64,000 nucleotides of DNA from CAVQZA01 sp963724805 (GTDB lineage Bacteria; Actinomycetota; Thermoleophilia; Gaiellales; Gaiellaceae), in contig CAVRWA010000014.1 of NCBI GenBank assembly GCA_963724805.1, forward strand, positions 372,001 to 436,000, written 5' to 3'. Positions 60,590-64,000 of the stretch are shown here, in pieces. Every line of letters begins with the position of its first letter. The first letter of the stretch is position 1. Below the pieces are notes generated by a model, which saw only the letters and a list, made by a program, of their open reading frames with translations, was not told the DNA's origin and did no database searches. The translations under genes were made by a program, and so were the position numbers.

Positions 60590-61845
60590 GCCTCCGCAAC
60601 CGCGAGCTCTTCAACCTGCTCGTCGTGGGCGTCCTCACCGGGATCGGCTTCGCGAGCGTCTACATCGCGCAACAGGCCGAGGTCTCGACCGCGTCGCTCT
60701 CCTACGCGCTCTTCTTCCTCGCCCTCTACCTCGCGGCGCACGTCGTCGCCCGCTACGCCGTCCCGTACGCCGATCCGTACCTGCTCCCGCTCGCGGCCCT
60801 GCTGACGGCGATCGGCCTCACGATGATCTACCGCCTCAACCCGACCGACGCGTTCCGGCAGGGCCTCTGGATCGTGATCGGGGTCGCGGTCTTCGCGGCC
60901 ACGCTCCTGGCCCTCCGCCAGGACTACCGCGTGATCGAGCGCTACAAGTACCTGCTCGGGATCGGCGCGGTGGCGCTCCTCTTCCTGCCCGGGCTGCCCG
61001 TCCTCGGCCAGACCGTCAACGGCGCGCGCCTCTGGATCCACGTCGGGCCGCTCGAGTTCCAGCCCGGCGAGCTCGCGAAGATCCTGCTGATCGCCTTCCT
61101 CGCCGGCTACTTGCGCGAGAAGCGCGAGGTGCTCGCCCAGGGGAGCGCCAAGGCGATCGGGCCGCTGCTCGTCGTCTGGGGCGCCGCGATGCTCGTCCTC
61201 GTCGTCTCGAACGACCTCGGCTCGGCGCTCCTGTACTTCGGGATCTTCCTCGCGATGCTCTACGTGGCGACGGCGCGGCTCACCTACGTGATCGCCGGGG
61301 TCGGGCTCTTCCTGATCGGCTCGGCCGGCGCGTACGAAGTCGTGGGCCACGTCCGCGAGCGCGTCTCGATCTGGCTCGACCCGTGGAAGACGGAGCACAC
61401 CACCGGCTACCAGCTCGTCCAGTCCACGTTCTCGATCGGCAACGGCCACTTCGGCGGCACCGGGCTCGGCAAGGGGACTTTCGAGACGACGAGCGGCCAT
61501 CAGCTGATCCCGTCCCTCAACACCGACTTCATCTACTCCGCCCTCGCGCAGGAGCTCGGGCTCGTCGGCTGCGCTGCCGTCGTGCTGCTCTACATGCTCT
61601 TCTGCCTGCGCGGCTTCCGCGCGGCGCTGCTCGCGGAAGACGGCTTCTCGAAGCTGCTCGCGGTCGGGCTCACGTTTGGCTTCGCGCTGCAGACATTCAT
61701 CATCGTCGGCGGGATCCTCCGGGTGATCCCGCTGACGGGGATCACCCTCCCGTTCATCTCGTACGGCGGCTCGAGCATCGTGGCCAACTTCATCCTGCTC
61801 GCGCTCCTCCTGCTCGTCTCCAACCACGCCCAGGAGCCGAAGTGA
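60586..61845 (+). CDS. FtsW/RodA/SpoVE-family peptidoglycan glycosyltransferase
   Basis: A 419-residue SEDS protein with about ten helices. Key elements are NGARLWIHVGPLEFQPGELA, AKILLIAFLAGYLREKREVL, DLGSALLYFGIFLAMLYVA, FGGTGLGKGTFETTSGHQL, TDFIYSALAQELGLVG and LTGITLPFISYGGSSIVANF. It polymerises glycan strands in partnership with the class B PBP encoded next (4 nt overlap, GTGA). In this operon position in actinobacteria it is usually called RodA or FtsW; the two cannot be separated from sequence alone. Confidence 0.93.
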   Translation: MSLRNRELFNLLVVGVLTGIGFASVYIAQQAEVSTASLSYALFFLALYLAAHVVARYAVPYADPYLLPLAALLTAIGLTMIYRLNPTDAFRQGLWIVIGVAVFAATLLALRQDYRVIERYKYLLGIGAVALLFLPGLPVLGQTVNGARLWIHVGPLEFQPGELAKILLIAFLAGYLREKREVLAQGSAKAIGPLLVVWGAAMLVLVVSNDLGSALLYFGIFLAMLYVATARLTYVIAGVGLFLIGSAGAYEVVGHVRERVSIWLDPWKTEHTTGYQLVQSTFSIGNGHFGGTGLGKGTFETTSGHQLIPSLNTDFIYSALAQELGLVGCAAVVLLYMLFCLRGFRAALLAEDGFSKLLAVGLTFGFALQTFIIVGGILRVIPLTGITLPFISYGGSSIVANFILLALLLLVSNHAQEPK

Positions 61846-63338
61846 ACCGCCGCATCACCCGTGTCGCCGTCGCCGCCGTGGTGATGCTGGGCGCGCTCAT
61901 CATCGGCACGACCTACTGGCAGACCTGGGCCGCCGCCGGGCTCGCCGACCGGCAGGACAACGAGATCCAGCGCGTCGCGCAGTTCACGATCAGGCGCGGC
62001 ACGATCTACGCGAACGACGGGACGACGGTGCTCGCGAAGAACCGAGTGGTCAAGGTCGGCGGCAAGACGCTCTACTACCGCGCCTACCCGCAGCGCGGCC
62101 TGACGGCCCACGTGGTCGGCTACTCGACGATCAGGCGCTCGCAGGCGGGGCTCGAGCGCTCCTTCAACGACTACCTCACCGGCGCGAACGGGAACCTGAG
62201 CTCGGTCTTCCGCTCGACGTTCGACCGCTGGCGCGGCGTCACCGTGACCGGGAACGACGTATACACGACGATCAACGCGAAGGCGCAGAAGGTGGCGCTC
62301 GACGCGCTCGCGGGCCAGTGCGGCGCCGCGGTCGCGATCAACCCGCGCACGGGCGCGACGCTCGTAATGGCGTCGAGCCCGAGCTACAACCCGAACCTGA
62401 TCGAGAAGGACTTCGTCAAGATCGGGCTCACCAAGGCCCCGTGCAGCGGGGCCGCTCCGCTCCTGAACCGTGCCACGCAGGGCCTCTTCACGCCGGGCTC
62501 GACGTTCAAGATCATCACTGCAGCCGCCGCGCTCGACACCGGCGCGTTCACGCCGGACTCGAGCTTCGCCGACCCGGGATACTGCACCGAGTACGGAAAG
62601 CCGGTCTACAACGCGGGCAACCGAGACCAGAACGGCCCCGAGGCGTTCGGCCGGCTCAGCCTGCGGCAGGGTTTCCAGCACTCGGTCAACTCGGTCTTCT
62701 GCAACATCGGCAAGAAGATCGGCGCGGGCACGATCCTCCGCTACGCGAAGCGCTTCGGCTTCTACTCCGTGCCGCCGTTCGACACGCCGCTGAACGAGCG
62801 GGCGCCGAGTGGGCTCTACAACCGCTCGTCCCTCTTCGACCCGAGCCACCCCGACCCGGAGGTCGATCCGGGCCGCCTCGCCTTCGGCCAGGAGCGGATG
62901 CTCGCGACCCCGCTGCAGATGGCGCTGGTGGCCGGCACCGTGGCAACCGGCGGGATCGTGATGCGCCCCTACGTCGTGGGCAAGATCGTCGCCCCGAACG
63001 GCTCGGTCGTCTACCGGGCGAAGCCCGACCCGCTCGGCCGCGCGATCAAGCCGAAGACAGCGAAGGCGCTGAACGAGTTCATGCAGCTCGTCGTCACGGG
63101 CGGCACCGGCACCGCCGCCCAGATCCCCGGGATCAAGGTCGCCGGCAAGACCGGCACCGCCGAGACCAACGTCGTCGGCCGCAACACGACGTGGTTCGTC
63201 GGCTTCGCGCCCGCCGACAAGCCCCGCGTCGCGTTCGCGGTCGTGCTCGAGAATCAGACCGGCTACGGCGGCACCACCGCCGCGCCGATCGCGAAGCAGA
63301 TCCTGCAGGCCCTCCTACCCTCCGCCTCGAAACCGTAA
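61842..63338 (+). CDS. pbpA: class B penicillin-binding protein (PbpA-like)
   Basis: A 498-residue protein with one N-terminal helix (VAVAAVVMLGALIIGTTYW), a short pedestal domain (about 35-160) and a transpeptidase domain. The active-site motifs are SxxK in FTPGSTFKIITAAAA, SxN in HSVNSVFCNIG and KTGT in VAGKTGTAETN. It cross-links peptidoglycan together with the SEDS protein encoded upstream. GTG 61842 overlaps the SEDS gene stop. Confidence 0.94.
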   Translation: MNRRITRVAVAAVVMLGALIIGTTYWQTWAAAGLADRQDNEIQRVAQFTIRRGTIYANDGTTVLAKNRVVKVGGKTLYYRAYPQRGLTAHVVGYSTIRRSQAGLERSFNDYLTGANGNLSSVFRSTFDRWRGVTVTGNDVYTTINAKAQKVALDALAGQCGAAVAINPRTGATLVMASSPSYNPNLIEKDFVKIGLTKAPCSGAAPLLNRATQGLFTPGSTFKIITAAAALDTGAFTPDSSFADPGYCTEYGKPVYNAGNRDQNGPEAFGRLSLRQGFQHSVNSVFCNIGKKIGAGTILRYAKRFGFYSVPPFDTPLNERAPSGLYNRSSLFDPSHPDPEVDPGRLAFGQERMLATPLQMALVAGTVATGGIVMRPYVVGKIVAPNGSVVYRAKPDPLGRAIKPKTAKALNEFMQLVVTGGTGTAAQIPGIKVAGKTGTAETNVVGRNTTWFVGFAPADKPRVAFAVVLENQTGYGGTTAAPIAKQILQALLPSASKP

Positions 63339-63349
63339 CCTCCACACCC

Positions 63350-64000
63350 ATGGTCGTCTCCGATCCCCTACTGAACTCCGTCTTCGACGGTCGCTATCTG
63401 ATCATTCGCAAGCTCGGCACGGGCGGGATGGCGAACGTCTACCTCGCCGAGGACCAGGAGCTCGGGCGGCGGGTCGCGATCAAGATCCTCGACGACCGGC
63501 ACGCACAGGACATCCAGTTCGTCGAGCGGTTCCGGCGCGAGGCGACCAACGCCGCCGGCCTCTCGCATCCGAACATCGTCTCGATCTACGACCGCGGCGA
63601 GGCAGAGGGCACCTACTACATCGCGATGGAGTACCTCGAAGGCCGCACGCTGAAGGAGCTGATCCTGCGCCGCGGCCCCGCGCCGGTGAAGACGGCGATC
63701 GACTACACGCGCCAGATCCTCGCCGCGCTGCGCTTCGCGCACAAGAACGGGATCGTCCACCGCGACATCAAGCCGCACAACGTGCTCGTCGACTCCGAGG
63801 GGCGGCTCAAGGTGACCGACTTCGGGATCGCGCGCGCGGGCGCGAGCCAGATGACCGAGGCGGGCTCGATCATCGGCACCGCGCAGTACCTCTCGCCGGA
63901 GCAGGCGAAGGGCGCCCCCGTCGACCAGACCTCCGACATCTACTCGGTCGGGATCGTGCTCTACGAGCTCCTGACGGGGACGGTGCCGTACACCGGCGAC
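63350..64000 (+). CDS. pknB: Ser/Thr protein kinase PknB-like, truncated by the window edge
   Basis: The visible 217 codons from ATG 63350 cover most of a Hanks-type kinase domain: LGTGGMANVYLAEDQELGRR, VAIKIL, HRDIKPHNVLVDSEGRLKVT, DFGIARAG and GTAQYLSPEQAKG. Position directly after pbpA suggests PknB, which normally has a helix and PASTA domains downstream, but that part lies beyond the window. It phosphorylates cell-wall and FHA-binding targets. Confidence 0.9.
   Translation, partial: MVVSDPLLNSVFDGRYLIIRKLGTGGMANVYLAEDQELGRRVAIKILDDRHAQDIQFVERFRREATNAAGLSHPNIVSIYDRGEAEGTYYIAMEYLEGRTLKELILRRGPAPVKTAIDYTRQILAALRFAHKNGIVHRDIKPHNVLVDSEGRLKVTDFGIARAGASQMTEAGSIIGTAQYLSPEQAKGAPVDQTSDIYSVGIVLYELLTGTVPYTGD

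Overview
This window is GC-rich DNA of about 70% GC with dense gene packing, many 1-4 nt ATGA/GTGA/TGATG overlaps and frequent GTG/TTG starts. The gene content points to a high-GC Gram-positive of the phylum Actinomycetota: an fhaA-fhaB-pstP-ftsW/rodA-pbpA-pknB cluster, OpcA beside glucose-6-phosphate dehydrogenase, and a cytosolic PdtaS/ANTAR two-component pair. The divergent cytochrome oxidase/heme O synthase pair, the HisC-HisB fusion and the leaderless promoters suggest a deep branch such as Thermoleophilia. That placement is inference, because no rRNA gene is present. No tRNA, rRNA, CRISPR array, prophage or complete insertion sequence was seen.

Layout. 0-3.5 kb (minus): MoxR ATPase, DUF58 protein, a secreted/membrane protein and a VWA-domain protein. 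3.6-10.8 kb: exported proteins, including a PQQ dehydrogenase-like protein, a PQQ-propeller lipoprotein and a tandem cupredoxin; several are frameshifted. 10.9-14.5 kb: sulfate ABC transporter sbp-cysT-cysW-cysA, facing a cysteine-free Rrf2 regulator. 15.2-18.1 kb: an oxidase subunit I homologue that has lost Cu(B) ligands, ctaB with an N-terminal extension, and a 38-residue membrane protein. 18.2-24.3 kb: three large secreted proteins, the first heavily frameshifted with a degenerate peptidase motif. 24.3-26.4 kb: hisN-like phosphatase, then an ECF sigma factor with a membrane partner. 26.4-32.2 kb (minus): pentose phosphate operon tkt-tal-zwf-opcA. 32.2-37 kb: ABC-F ATPase, then a PdtaS-type kinase, ANTAR regulator and SnoaL-like protein. 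37.2-44.4 kb: glnA, an MFS/GNAT/ABC export operon, and glnK-amtB. 44.4-50.8 kb: histidine biosynthesis (hisA divergent from a TrpR-like regulator followed by hisG-D-CB-H-F-IE). 50.8-56.5 kb: SIMPL, HNH, KAP NTPase, YdcF, DUF4446 and a membrane protein. 56.6-64 kb: Ser/Thr kinase and FHA signalling genes joined to cell-wall synthesis genes, running off the right edge.

Most interesting points. (1) The glnK-amtB leader carries a promoter, two hairpins and an intrinsic terminator arranged like an ANTAR antitermination element; the second hairpin has an AATGCA hexaloop and shares its 3' strand with the terminator. An ANTAR regulator is encoded 7 kb away, and glnA also has a terminator-like hairpin just before its start codon. 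(2) A repeat of about 180-205 bp fills both the tal-zwf and fhaA-fhaB spacers and supplies the Shine-Dalgarno sequence and GTG start of the downstream gene. (3) A 166 bp element with 13 bp terminal inverted repeats sits exactly between the HNH and SIMPL genes. (4) An oxidase subunit I homologue keeps its heme ligands but lacks two Cu(B) histidines and proton-channel residues. (5) HisC and HisB are fused. (6) Frameshifts concentrate between 3 and 21 kb in exported proteins, while the core genes between the two dense clusters are intact; this is either assembly error or real decay.
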